Of a DNA stretch of 64,000 nucleotides, positions 27,759-35,373 are shown piece by piece (the first letter of the stretch is position 1; every line of letters begins with the position of its first letter). Under the pieces are notes generated by a model. The model searched no databases and was not told the DNA's origin. It saw only the letters and a program-made list of their open reading frames with translations. The stretch spans positions 1 to 64,000 of the forward strand of contig NZ_JASJOF010000010.1 in the NCBI RefSeq assembly GCF_030163795.1. Reading direction: 5' to 3'. The position numbers and the translations under genes were made by a program. Source of the stretch: Roseicyclus marinus. GTDB taxonomy: Bacteria > Pseudomonadota > Alphaproteobacteria > Rhodobacterales > Rhodobacteraceae.

Positions 27759-28751
27759 TCAGATGAGACCGGCCTCGGCAAAGACCTCCGACAGGGGGCG
27801 CTGCGGGCGGGGGCCGACATGGCGGATCACTTCGGACGCGGCGGCCACGCCCATGCGCCCCGCCGTCTCCAGATCGCGGCCCGTGGCCATGCCATACAGG
27901 AACCCTGCCGCGAATTGATCGCCCGCGCCGGTCGCGTCCACGGGCGTGATGCGGGTCACCGGCACCTCGACGCGTTCGGCGCCGCGCAGGATCTTTACCG
28001 GTTCCCCGGAATGGGTGCAGACGACGATATCGCAGATCGCGGCAGCCTGCGCGAGCGCCGCATCCAGGTCATCGGTCTGGTAGAGCGCCAGCCATTCCTC
28101 GTGGTTGCCGATAACGTAATCCATCTGCCCCTCGATCAACGACAGGAAATCGGCGCGGTGCCGGTCGACGCAGAAGGGATCGGAAAGCGTGATGCCGACC
28201 TTGCCACCCCCCTTGCGGCAATGATCGGCGGCAGCGGTGAAGGCCGTTTTCCCCTCAGGCTTGTCGTAAAGATAGCCCTCGAGGAAGAGCCACCGCGCAT
28301 GACCCGCGACAGAGGCATCCACATCGCCCGCGTCGAAATCGGCACCGGCTCCGAGGTAGGTGTTCATCGACCGCTCGCCATCGGGCGAGACGAAGATCAT
28401 CGAACGCGAGGTCGGCGCAGGCGCATCCTTGACCGGCGGATTGGGAAAATCGGTGCCCTGATCGGCCATGCCCTGCGCATAGAAACGGCCCAGCGCGTCA
28501 TCCTTGACTTTGCCGAGGAAGGCCGTGGTCAGCCCGAGCGTGCCGGCCCCCGCGATCGTGTTGGCGACCGACCCGCCCGGCGTCTGCACCCGGTCCTTCA
28601 TCGCGGCATAGAGCAATTCGGCGCGTTCCCGGTCGATCAGCTGCATGATCCCCTTCTCGATCCCCATGTTGTCGAGAAAACTGTCATCGCCATGCGAAAT
28701 CACGTCGACGATGGCATTGCCGATCCCGACAAGGTCGTAGGTCTTGGTCAT
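27759..28751 (-). CDS. PfkB-family carbohydrate/adenosine kinase
   Basis: This 330-residue ribokinase-fold enzyme carries PfkB signature 1 (GGSVANTIAGAGTLG) and signature 2 with the catalytic Asp in DATGAGDQFAAGF. The N-terminus (LVGIGNAIVDVI) and the lid region most resemble the adenosine-kinase branch found next to nth in Rhodobacteraceae, but substrate choice cannot be proved from sequence. The ATG at 28751 overlaps the nth stop (ATGA), so the two genes are coupled. Residues encoded further upstream overlap nth and are rejected. Confidence 0.85.
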   Translation of the reverse strand: MTKTYDLVGIGNAIVDVISHGDDSFLDNMGIEKGIMQLIDRERAELLYAAMKDRVQTPGGSVANTIAGAGTLGLTTAFLGKVKDDALGRFYAQGMADQGTDFPNPPVKDAPAPTSRSMIFVSPDGERSMNTYLGAGADFDAGDVDASVAGHARWLFLEGYLYDKPEGKTAFTAAADHCRKGGGKVGITLSDPFCVDRHRADFLSLIEGQMDYVIGNHEEWLALYQTDDLDAALAQAAAICDIVVCTHSGEPVKILRGAERVEVPVTRITPVDATGAGDQFAAGFLYGMATGRDLETAGRMGVAAASEVIRHVGPRPQRPLSEVFAEAGLI

Positions 28752-29392
28752 TGGGTCTTGTCCTCGTATTGGCACAGGTCGGCGATCAGGCAGGCGGCGC
28801 ATTTGGGTTTGCGCGCGACGCAAGTATAGCGGCCGTGCAGGATCATCCAGTGATGGGCGTGAAGCTGGAATTCGGCGGGAACATGGTCTTCGATGGCGCG
28901 CTCGACCGCATCGACATCACGGCCCGGCGCGATGCCCGCCCGATTGCCAAGCCGGAAGATATGGGTGTCGACCGCTTGCGCGGGAAAACGCCACCACATG
29001 TTCAAGACCACGTTGGCGGTCTTGCGCCCCACGCCCGGCAGCGATTGCAGCGCGGCACGGGAGGACGGCACTTCCCCCCCGTATTCCTCGACGAGGATCC
29101 GGCTCAGCTTGATGACATTCTTGGCCTTGTTGCGGAAAAGGCCGATCGTCTTGATATGCTCGATCACACCCTCTTCGCCCAATGCGAGCATCTTTTGAGG
29201 CGTGTCCGCGATCTCGAAGAGCCGCTTTGTCGCCTTGTTGACACCGGCATCGGTGGCCTGCGCGCTGAGCGCCACGGCGACGACGAGGGTGAAGGCGTTG
29301 GTATGGTGCAATTCGCCCTTGGGCTCAGGTTCGGCAGCCTGAAACCGGGCGAAGATCTCGCGCATCACGGGATAGGGCAATTGCTTGGCCAT
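28748..29392 (-). CDS. nth: Endonuclease III (DNA glycosylase/AP lyase)
   Basis: Nth removes oxidised pyrimidines and cleaves abasic sites in base-excision repair. The 214-residue protein has the helix-hairpin-helix LPGVGRKTA with catalytic Lys124 and the catalytic Asp142 (VDTHI). The C-terminal [4Fe-4S] ligands Cys191, Cys198, Cys201 and Cys207 fit the C-x6-C-x2-C-x5-C rule. The ATG at 29392 (MAKQLPYPV) is used; the longer frame lacks homology. It is divergent from a DNA alkylation repair gene, placing two repair functions back to back. Confidence 0.95.
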   Translation of the reverse strand: MAKQLPYPVMREIFARFQAAEPEPKGELHHTNAFTLVVAVALSAQATDAGVNKATKRLFEIADTPQKMLALGEEGVIEHIKTIGLFRNKAKNVIKLSRILVEEYGGEVPSSRAALQSLPGVGRKTANVVLNMWWRFPAQAVDTHIFRLGNRAGIAPGRDVDAVERAIEDHVPAEFQLHAHHWMILHGRYTCVARKPKCAACLIADLCQYEDKTQ

Positions 29393-29487
29393 GGCGCCCT
29401 TTTGGCCGCTTGCGCCCCGCCCGGCAAGGCCGTTTTGGCGCAAGTTCCGGGTCGCGCGCCCTGCCCTCGGCAGGCTATGGTCGCGGC

Positions 29488-30321
29488 ATGACCCAAGAGA
29501 CCGCATATCATTACAACGTCATCCGCCGCGCCATCGCGGAGATCGACGCAGCCGATGCCCCGCTGAGCCTCGAGGCGCTGGCCGCACGAATGGGGATGAG
29601 CGCCGCGCATTTCCAGCGCATCTTCACCGCATGGGTGGGCGTCAGCCCCAAACGCTACCAGCAATATCTGGCCTTGGATCACGCGCGGATTCTCTTGCGT
29701 GAGCGGTTCACGACGCTGGCCACCGCGGATGCCATCGGCCTGTCCGGGTCCGGGCGGCTGCACGATCTGTTCCTGACCTGGGAGGCGATGGCCCCGGGCG
29801 ATTACGCGCGCGGGGGCGCGGGGTTGACGATCCGGCAGGGATGGTTCGACAGCCCCTTTGGCCCGGCGCTGGTGATGGGTACTGATCGCGGCATCTGCGG
29901 ACTTGGCTTTGCCGCCGAAACCGGGCCGGAGGCGACCTTGGCCGACCTGCAGGGGCGCTGGCCCGCAGCGCGGTTTGTCGAAGATACGGCGGCGCTGGCC
30001 CCGATGGCCGCAGCGGCCTTCGGCGAGACCGAGGGCGAAGCCAAGCTGCACCTCATCGGCGCACCCTTCCAGATCAAGGTCTGGGAAGCGCTGTTACAGG
30101 TGCCCACAGGCCATGTGACCACCTATTCCGAGATCGCGCTGGCCACGGGCCACCCCCGTGCGGTCCGGGCCGTCGGCACGGCGGTGGGGCGCAACCCGAT
30201 CAGCTGGTTGATTCCCTGCCATCGGGCCTTGCGCAAATCGGGCGAATTGGGCGGCTATCACTGGGGCCTGCCGGTCAAGCGCGCCATGCTCGCGCATGAA
30301 GCGGCCCGCACCGGGGCGTGA
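29488..30321 (+). CDS. AraC-HTH/methylated-DNA--cysteine methyltransferase fusion (Ada-like without N-Ada domain)
   Basis: This 277-residue protein joins an AraC-type helix-turn-helix (about 20-105; LAARMGMSAAHFQRIFTAWVGVSPKRY) to an O6-methylguanine-DNA methyltransferase domain (about 190-275) with the suicide Cys244 in IPCHR. It therefore looks like Ada lacking the N-terminal zinc domain that senses methylphosphotriesters. It may repair DNA only, or regulate alkylation genes through Cys244 methylation. The start at 29488 (MTQETAYHYN) is chosen by homology and by GGCATG context. It is divergent from nth across 95 bases. Confidence 0.92.
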   Translation: MTQETAYHYNVIRRAIAEIDAADAPLSLEALAARMGMSAAHFQRIFTAWVGVSPKRYQQYLALDHARILLRERFTTLATADAIGLSGSGRLHDLFLTWEAMAPGDYARGGAGLTIRQGWFDSPFGPALVMGTDRGICGLGFAAETGPEATLADLQGRWPAARFVEDTAALAPMAAAAFGETEGEAKLHLIGAPFQIKVWEALLQVPTGHVTTYSEIALATGHPRAVRAVGTAVGRNPISWLIPCHRALRKSGELGGYHWGLPVKRAMLAHEAARTGA

Positions 30322-30441
30322 CCGGCGGGATTCCGCCATTTTTGCCAAATTCCCCCTGCGACCGGCGCGCGGGACTGCTATAGTTGCTCTGAACGAGATC
30401 CGCGGGCCAACCGCGCCGGAGCAGACTGGAAGGGCTAAGCC

Positions 30442-31086
30442 ATGAACATCCGTACGACATCCATTGCCTTCGTCACCGTATCGGCCTTGGCCCTGACGGG
30501 CTGTGTGAACACCGCCCCGATGGGCGAGCGCACCCAAAGCGGCGCGATCATCGGGGGCATGCTGGGGGCCGCGGCCGGCGCCTTCGGCAATGACAGCGAT
30601 CCGGGCATGGGCGCGATTGTCGGCGGCGCGGCGGGGGCGCTGGCGGGCGGGGCCATCGGTGCCGCACTCGACCGGCAGGCGCGCGACCTGCGCGGCAGCC
30701 TTGCCAGCGACGACATCCGCATCGTCAACACCGGCGAGGAACTGGTCGTGACCATGCCCGAAGGCATCTTGTTCGACATCGACAGCGCCGCGATCCGCGC
30801 CAGCCTGCAATCCGATCTGCGGGCGCTGGCGCGCAACCTGCAACAATATCCCGACACCACGGTGGACGTGATCGGCCATACCGACAACACCGGCAGCGCG
30901 GGCTACAATCAGGACCTCTCGGCGCGCCGGGCGCAAGCGGTGGCAGGCGTCTTGCTGGAACAGGGCGTGTCGCCGGGCCGGGTGCGCGCCTTTGGCCGCG
31001 GCGAGGACGAACCCGTCGCCTCGAACCTCACCCCCGAGGGTCGCGCACAGAACCGCCGTGTCGAGGTGGTCATCCGCCCGCGCTGA
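30442..31086 (+). CDS. OmpA-family outer-membrane lipoprotein (YiaD-like)
   Basis: The 214-residue precursor has a lipoprotein signal peptide ending in the lipobox LTGC, so Cys21 should be lipidated. It is followed by a glycine-zipper region (about 33-76, alternating Gly/Ala) likely to interact with membrane. The OmpA C-terminal peptidoglycan-binding domain (about 100-214) contains GHTDNTGS and the conserved Asp/Arg of NQDLSARRAQAV. It probably tethers the outer membrane to peptidoglycan. A TATAGT -10-like box at 30379-30384 lies upstream, with a poor -35. It appears to be a single-gene unit. Confidence 0.9.
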   Translation: MNIRTTSIAFVTVSALALTGCVNTAPMGERTQSGAIIGGMLGAAAGAFGNDSDPGMGAIVGGAAGALAGGAIGAALDRQARDLRGSLASDDIRIVNTGEELVVTMPEGILFDIDSAAIRASLQSDLRALARNLQQYPDTTVDVIGHTDNTGSAGYNQDLSARRAQAVAGVLLEQGVSPGRVRAFGRGEDEPVASNLTPEGRAQNRRVEVVIRPR

Positions 31087-31128
31087 TCCCCGGACGCGCC
31101 GCCATTCAACTGGACAGCCCTCTCCCGC

Positions 31129-31147
31129 TGGTCATAGAATTTGACCA
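31129..31147 (+). promoter_or_regulatory. Inverted-repeat operator candidate upstream of the FadR-type regulator
   Basis: TGGTCA (31129-31134), seven bases, then TGACCA (31142-31147) form a perfect inverted repeat. It ends 15 bases before the ATG at 31163, next to a GGGAGGGGG ribosome-binding site. TGGT/ACCA half-sites are characteristic of FadR-subfamily GntR operators, although the spacing here is wider than the usual few bases. Autoregulation is the simplest reading. Confidence 0.5.
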
Positions 31148-31162
31148 ATTCGGGAGGGGGCC

Positions 31163-31933
31163 ATGCCGTTTCAACGCATCGAGGCCGAGAAACTGTCGCA
31201 TTCCGTGGTGCGGCAGATCGAGCAACTGATCCTGCGCGGCATCCTGCGCCCGGGTGAACGTCTGCCGTCCGAACGCGAATTGAGCGAGCGTCTGGGCGTG
31301 TCGCGTCCGTCCTTGCGCGAGGCCATCGCGGAATTGCAGGATCGGGGGCTTCTGGCCACCCGGGCGGGCGCGGGGATTTATGTCGCCGATGTGCTGGGCT
31401 CTGCCTTTTCGCCGGCATTGATCCGCTTGATCTCGAGCCACGAAGAGGCGGTTTTCGACTACATCGCTTTTCGCCGCGATCTGGAGGCGATCGCCGCCGA
31501 ACGGGCCGCCGTGCAGGGTTCGGACACCGATCTGAAGGTGATCGACACGATCTTCCGCAAGATGGAAGCCGCCCACAAGAAACGGAACCCCGCCGACGAA
31601 GCCGAACTGGACGCCGAGTTTCACCTCGCCATCCTCGAGGCCAGCCACAACGTGATCTTGCTGCACATGATGCGCTCGATCTTCGACCTCCTGAAACAGG
31701 GGGTCTTCTTCAACCGCCAGCGCATGTTCAAGAGCCGCACCACACGGGATTTGCTGCTGGATCATCACCGCGAGATCAACGCGGCCCTTCAGGCCCGCGA
31801 TGCGCCCGCCGCCCGCGCCGCCGTGGTGGAACACCTGAGCTATGTCGAAAGCCGGCTGGGTGAATTGCGCCGCGCCGAAAAGAACGAGGAAGTCGCGCGG
31901 CTGCGTTATGCCCATGAGCAGGAACGCGACTGA
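31163..31933 (+). CDS. FadR/PdhR-subfamily GntR transcriptional regulator
   Basis: This 256-residue regulator has an N-terminal winged helix (about 10-75; LPSERELSERLGVSRPSLREAIAELQDRGLL). Its C-terminal all-helical FCD effector domain carries the metal-ligand pattern Asp/His...His (DAEFHLAI, LDHHREI, VVEHLSY). It resembles PdhR/LldR-type repressors that sense organic acids. It converges on an enolase-superfamily gene transcribed with an alcohol dehydrogenase gene, and FadR-type DgoR controls galactonate genes elsewhere, so sugar-acid control is plausible but unproven. A palindrome lies directly upstream. Confidence 0.88.
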   Translation: MPFQRIEAEKLSHSVVRQIEQLILRGILRPGERLPSERELSERLGVSRPSLREAIAELQDRGLLATRAGAGIYVADVLGSAFSPALIRLISSHEEAVFDYIAFRRDLEAIAAERAAVQGSDTDLKVIDTIFRKMEAAHKKRNPADEAELDAEFHLAILEASHNVILLHMMRSIFDLLKQGVFFNRQRMFKSRTTRDLLLDHHREINAALQARDAPAARAAVVEHLSYVESRLGELRRAEKNEEVARLRYAHEQERD

Positions 31934-31947
31934 ACCCGCGCCCTGCC

Positions 31948-31969
31948 CTTCCTCTTTCCAAAAATATGC
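31948..31969 (+). repeat. Dispersed intergenic repeat, copy D (degenerate)
   Basis: This copy has the variant core TTCCTCTTTCCAAAAATA. It is in sense orientation, 14 bases after the stop of the FadR-type gene, and is preceded without a gap by CGCGCCCTGCCC (31938-31949), giving the full composite unit. It occupies the 65-base convergent gap before the enolase-superfamily gene. Confidence 0.6.
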
Positions 31970-31998
31970 ACGGGCCCAAGCGGGCCGCGCGCGCAGCG

Positions 31999-33228
31999 TC
32001 AATCCACTGCGCCGCCGCCGAACGCATTGCCGTTCTGCCAGTCGCAGGGTGCCTCCTGCATCTCCAGATGCAACCGATTGCCCGTCCAGGAGTGGGCGGC
32101 GGCCAGCGTATCGTCCAGTTCGATCCCGAGACCCGGCGCATTCGGCGCTTCGACAAAGCCCCCCTCCACGACGGGGCGACCGCGCACCAGGGACTTGTGA
32201 AAATCGGTTTCGATCGCCTCGACCATGAGGAGGTTTGGGCAAGCGACGCCCAGATGCACATTGGCCGCCCATTCCACCGGACCGGCATAGAGATGGGGCG
32301 CGATCTGGGCGCTGTGCGCTTCGGCCAGGATGGCGATCTTGCGCCCCTCCCAGATACCGCCCGCGCGGCCCAGCGCGGGTTGCACGATCCGCACGCCGGC
32401 GCGCAGCGCGGCGGCGAATTCCATCTTGCCGCACAGCCGTTCGCCGGTTGCGACCGGGATCGAGGTGGCGCGCGCCACCTCCGCCAGCCCCGCGATATCG
32501 TCGGGCGGGATCGGTTCCTCGTACCACAGCGGGTCATACGGTTCGATCGCCTTTGCCAGCCGGATGGCATGGCCGGGCGTGAATTGGCCATGGGTGCCGA
32601 AAAGAAGATCGGCGCGATCCCCCACGGCACCCCGGATCGATTTGCAAAACGCCGCCGACAGGCTGATGTCCGCCCCCGCGGGCGCATGGCCACCCCGGAT
32701 CGTGTAAGGCCCTGCGGGGTCGAATTTCACCGCCGTCCAGCCCTCGGCCACGCGGGCGGCGGCGGCTTGTGCCTGGGCATCCGCATCGACCCAGAACCGC
32801 CCCACCTCCTCTGCCGGGGTGTCGTCGTCGGGGTAGATGTAGGTATAGGCGCGCAACCTTTCGTTCATCTTGCCGCCCAGAAGCGCCCAGACGGGCCGTT
32901 CCCGCGCCTTGCCGAGAATATCCCAGCACGCCATCTCGAGACCTGCGAAGGCTCCGAAGACGGTGGGATCGGCGCGCTGGGTAAAGCCCGATGACCAGAC
33001 GCGCCGCGCCATCAGTTCGATATTCTCGGGATTTTCGCCCAGCATATGGCGTTCGAACACGTCACCGATCACGGCGCGCATGGCCTTTGAACCTACGGCC
33101 GCGGCGTAGACTTCACCCAGCCCCGTAATCCCGCAGGCGGTGGTGATCCGCACGATCTGCCAATACCGCCCGCCCCAGCCGGGCGGCGGCGGTGCGATGC
33201 TGAAGATCTCGAGGTCTTGGAGTTTCAT
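31999..33228 (-). CDS. Enolase-superfamily (mandelate racemase/muconate lactonizing) enzyme, probable sugar-acid dehydratase
   Basis: The 409-residue protein has the enolase-superfamily capping domain (about 1-130) and barrel domain. Barrel motifs are TAVKFDPAGP, YEEPIPPDD with one metal carboxylate, ATGERLCG with another, and a late His in APHLYAG. Where most relatives have the first metal-binding Asp, this protein has FGTHGQ, so the usual metal triad is not obvious. It belongs to the general group annotated as galactonate dehydratase-like, but the substrate is unknown. It is the second gene of a leftward unit with a zinc alcohol dehydrogenase and faces a FadR-type regulator, suggesting sugar-acid catabolism. 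Confidence 0.8.
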   Translation of the reverse strand: MKLQDLEIFSIAPPPPGWGGRYWQIVRITTACGITGLGEVYAAAVGSKAMRAVIGDVFERHMLGENPENIELMARRVWSSGFTQRADPTVFGAFAGLEMACWDILGKARERPVWALLGGKMNERLRAYTYIYPDDDTPAEEVGRFWVDADAQAQAAAARVAEGWTAVKFDPAGPYTIRGGHAPAGADISLSAAFCKSIRGAVGDRADLLFGTHGQFTPGHAIRLAKAIEPYDPLWYEEPIPPDDIAGLAEVARATSIPVATGERLCGKMEFAAALRAGVRIVQPALGRAGGIWEGRKIAILAEAHSAQIAPHLYAGPVEWAANVHLGVACPNLLMVEAIETDFHKSLVRGRPVVEGGFVEAPNAPGLGIELDDTLAAAHSWTGNRLHLEMQEAPCDWQNGNAFGGGAVD

Positions 33229-33300
33229 GGGTCATTCCCTGTGGTTGGCGGGGGGGCGGGGGGCTCTGCCCCCGACACGGCCCCTGGCCGCGTCTCCCCC

Positions 33301-33324
33301 GGAGTATTTCGCAAGCAAAGACGG
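33301..33324 (-). repeat. Dispersed intergenic repeat, copy E (divergent variant)
   Basis: On the minus strand this reads CCGTCTTTGC...GAAATACTCC and begins two bases after the alcohol dehydrogenase stop, in sense orientation. It keeps TCTTT and AAATAC but differs in the middle. It is a weak match compared with copies B, C and F, and is included because position and orientation fit. Confidence 0.4.
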
Positions 33325-33326
33325 GA

Positions 33327-34418
33327 TCAGGGCGGGAAGGTGAGGACGTTGCGCCGGGCCTGCCCGGCTTTCGTGTCGGCGATGGCGTCATTGATCTGTT
33401 CGAAGCGCCATGTCCGGGAGACGAGTTCGTCGAGCTTGAGGCGGCTCTGGGCGTGGAGATCGACCATCCACGGGATGTCGCGGGCCAGAACCACGTCGCC
33501 CATCTTGGTCCCGCGCAGGCCCTGTCCGAGGGCGGCGAGAATGACCGGTTCGTAGGAGGCGCGCGCACCCGAATGCGGCATGCCCACGGCATAGGCCGTG
33601 CCCCCCGGCGCCAGAAGCCGCGGCGCGACATCATAGGCCGGGATCGCCCCCACGGTGACGAAAACATGGGCTGCAAGCCGCCCACCCGTGATCTGCAAAA
33701 GCTTGCGCCAAGGCTTTGGGTCGGTGGCGGCAATCGTGTCGGTCGCGCCGAAAGCCATCGCATCCTCGAGCTTGGAGGGTTCGAGGTCCATCGCCACGAT
33801 CCGCGCCGCCCCCGCGATCCGTGCCCCCTGTATCGCGTTCAGCCCCACGCCGCCCGCACCGATCACAACGACGATCTCGCCCGGACGCACGCCGGCGGTG
33901 TTGACGACGGCGCCGACCCCCGTGGGCACCCCGCAAGCCAGCAGACAGGCGCAATGGGGGGCGATCGTCTCGCCCAAGGGCGCGATCTGCGAGCGGTGAA
34001 CCAGCACATGATCCGCAAAGGCGCCGCAGTCCATCGCGGCCTCGACCACGTGGCCCGCCGTATCCGTCAGCTTGGGGGCGGTCGCAGGCTTTCCGCCGCA
34101 GTAGACCGGGCGGCCACCCGCGCAATCGGGGCAGCTGCCGCAGGCGCGGATCAGGGTGACCAGCACGCGGTCCCCGAGCGCAAGGCCGCCGGTTTCGGGG
34201 CCAAGGGCGGTGATCCGGCCTGCCGCCTCATGGCCATAAACGGCGGGCAACGCGCCACCCCACGCTCCTTCGAGATAGGAAATGTCGGAATGGCAGATCG
34301 CGACCGCCTCGAGCCGCACCTCGATCTCGCCGGGGCCCGGGTCGCGCAGCGTAAGCGTCTCTAGGCCAAGCGGCGCGCCAAAGGCGCGGCAGACCGCGGC
34401 GCGAATTTGTCTGGGCAT
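33327..34418 (-). CDS. Zinc-dependent medium-chain alcohol dehydrogenase
   Basis: This 363-residue MDR-family dehydrogenase has catalytic zinc ligands Cys42 (AICHSD) and His63-Glu64 (YGHEAAG). Structural zinc cysteines are Cys93, Cys96, Cys99 and Cys107 (CGSCPDCAGGRPVYC). The Rossmann NAD-binding loop is VIGAGGVGLN. The pattern resembles class III/AdhC-type alcohol dehydrogenases, but the substrate is not determined. The ATG at 34418 (MPRQIRAAV) is used because the upstream extension lacks homology. It leads a two-gene unit with the enolase-superfamily enzyme and is divergent from pcaD across 160 bases. Confidence 0.88.
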   Translation of the reverse strand: MPRQIRAAVCRAFGAPLGLETLTLRDPGPGEIEVRLEAVAICHSDISYLEGAWGGALPAVYGHEAAGRITALGPETGGLALGDRVLVTLIRACGSCPDCAGGRPVYCGGKPATAPKLTDTAGHVVEAAMDCGAFADHVLVHRSQIAPLGETIAPHCACLLACGVPTGVGAVVNTAGVRPGEIVVVIGAGGVGLNAIQGARIAGAARIVAMDLEPSKLEDAMAFGATDTIAATDPKPWRKLLQITGGRLAAHVFVTVGAIPAYDVAPRLLAPGGTAYAVGMPHSGARASYEPVILAALGQGLRGTKMGDVVLARDIPWMVDLHAQSRLKLDELVSRTWRFEQINDAIADTKAGQARRNVLTFPP

Positions 34419-34510
34419 GCGCTGGGATCCTCCCTCCCGCCGTTCCGGGTCCCATCCTTGCACAGGGGACGCGCGCCGCAAGGCCGAACTGCGCCCCCGG
34501 CTGGCCCGTT

Positions 34511-34537
34511 CGCGACCCTGCCCCCTTGCAGGGCGCG
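34511..34537. promoter_or_regulatory. Inverted repeat between divergent adh and pcaD genes
   Basis: CGCG-A-CCCTGC (34511-34521) pairs with GCAGGG-CGCG (34528-34537) around a six-base loop, giving about ten base pairs with one bulged A. It lies in the 160-base divergent region, 42 bases before the pcaD start, where a terminator is not expected. A regulatory site or leader hairpin is more likely. It contains the CCCTGCCC word seen at other gene ends. Confidence 0.35.
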
Positions 34538-34578
34538 GGTGGCTGGCCCAAAACCGGGGCATAGGCAGGGAGGATGCA

Positions 34579-35373
34579 ATGGACAGTCTCGATCTGGGCG
34601 ATGTGGTGCTGCATTACGCCGATACCGGGCCACGGGAGGCACCGGTTGTGGTGTTTTCCAATTCGCTGGGCACGGATTTCCGGCTTTGGGATGCGATCTT
34701 GCCCTATCTGCCCCAAGGCCTGCGGGTGATCCGCTACGACAAGCGCGGGCATGGGCTGTCGACCTGCCCGCCATCGCCCTACACGATGGGCGGGCTGATC
34801 CATGACGCCGAACGGCTGCTCGACCATCTGGCTGTGCGGGACTGCGTTTTCGTGGGCCTGTCGATCGGGGGGATGATCGCGCAGGGTCTGGCGGCCAAGC
34901 GGCTGGACCTGATCCGGGCGGTAGTCCTGTCGAACACGGCACCCAAGATCGGCACACGCGAGCTTTGGGCAGAGCGCATCGCCATCGCCGAGACGGAAGG
35001 TACGGGGCCGATGGCCGACGCGATCATGACGCGCTGGTTCTCCAAGGGCTTCCGCGAGACGCCGCAGGTTTCGCCTTGGCGGCGCATGGTCGAGACGACG
35101 CCGGGGGCAGGCTATGCAGGCTGTTCGGCGGCGATCGCGGGCACGGATTTCTACCCCACAACGGCCGCGTTGCGCCTGCCTGCGCTGGTCATCGCAGGAT
35201 CGGAGGATGGATCGACGCCGCCCGATCTGGTGCGCGAACTGGCCGATCTGATCCCCGGCGCGCGCTATGAGCTGATCCGGGGCGCAGGCCATCTGCCCTG
35301 CGTGGAAAAGCCTGAAGTCTTCGGCCCGCTTCTGGCAGGGTTCCTGCGCGATATCGGGCATCTCGCGCCATGA
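34579..35373 (+). CDS. pcaD: 3-oxoadipate enol-lactonase
   Basis: PcaD hydrolyses 3-oxoadipate enol-lactone in the protocatechuate branch of the beta-ketoadipate pathway. The 264-residue alpha/beta hydrolase has nucleophile Ser95 in GLSIGG, the oxyanion region FSNSLGTDFRLW, and the late Asp/His regions (GSEDGSTPP and GAGHLPCVE). AGGGAGG precedes the ATG at 34579; the long upstream frame overlaps adh antisense and is rejected. Its stop overlaps the pcaB start (ATGA), confirming an aromatic-catabolic operon. Other pca genes are not in the window. Confidence 0.92.
   Translation: MDSLDLGDVVLHYADTGPREAPVVVFSNSLGTDFRLWDAILPYLPQGLRVIRYDKRGHGLSTCPPSPYTMGGLIHDAERLLDHLAVRDCVFVGLSIGGMIAQGLAAKRLDLIRAVVLSNTAPKIGTRELWAERIAIAETEGTGPMADAIMTRWFSKGFRETPQVSPWRRMVETTPGAGYAGCSAAIAGTDFYPTTAALRLPALVIAGSEDGSTPPDLVRELADLIPGARYELIRGAGHLPCVEKPEVFGPLLAGFLRDIGHLAP

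Noticed and set aside
34711-34960. A full protocatechuate catabolic cluster around pcaD-pcaB
   Set aside because: Only pcaD and pcaB are present. pcaC, pcaG, pcaH and pcaQ-like genes were not found nearby, so the rest must be elsewhere or absent.
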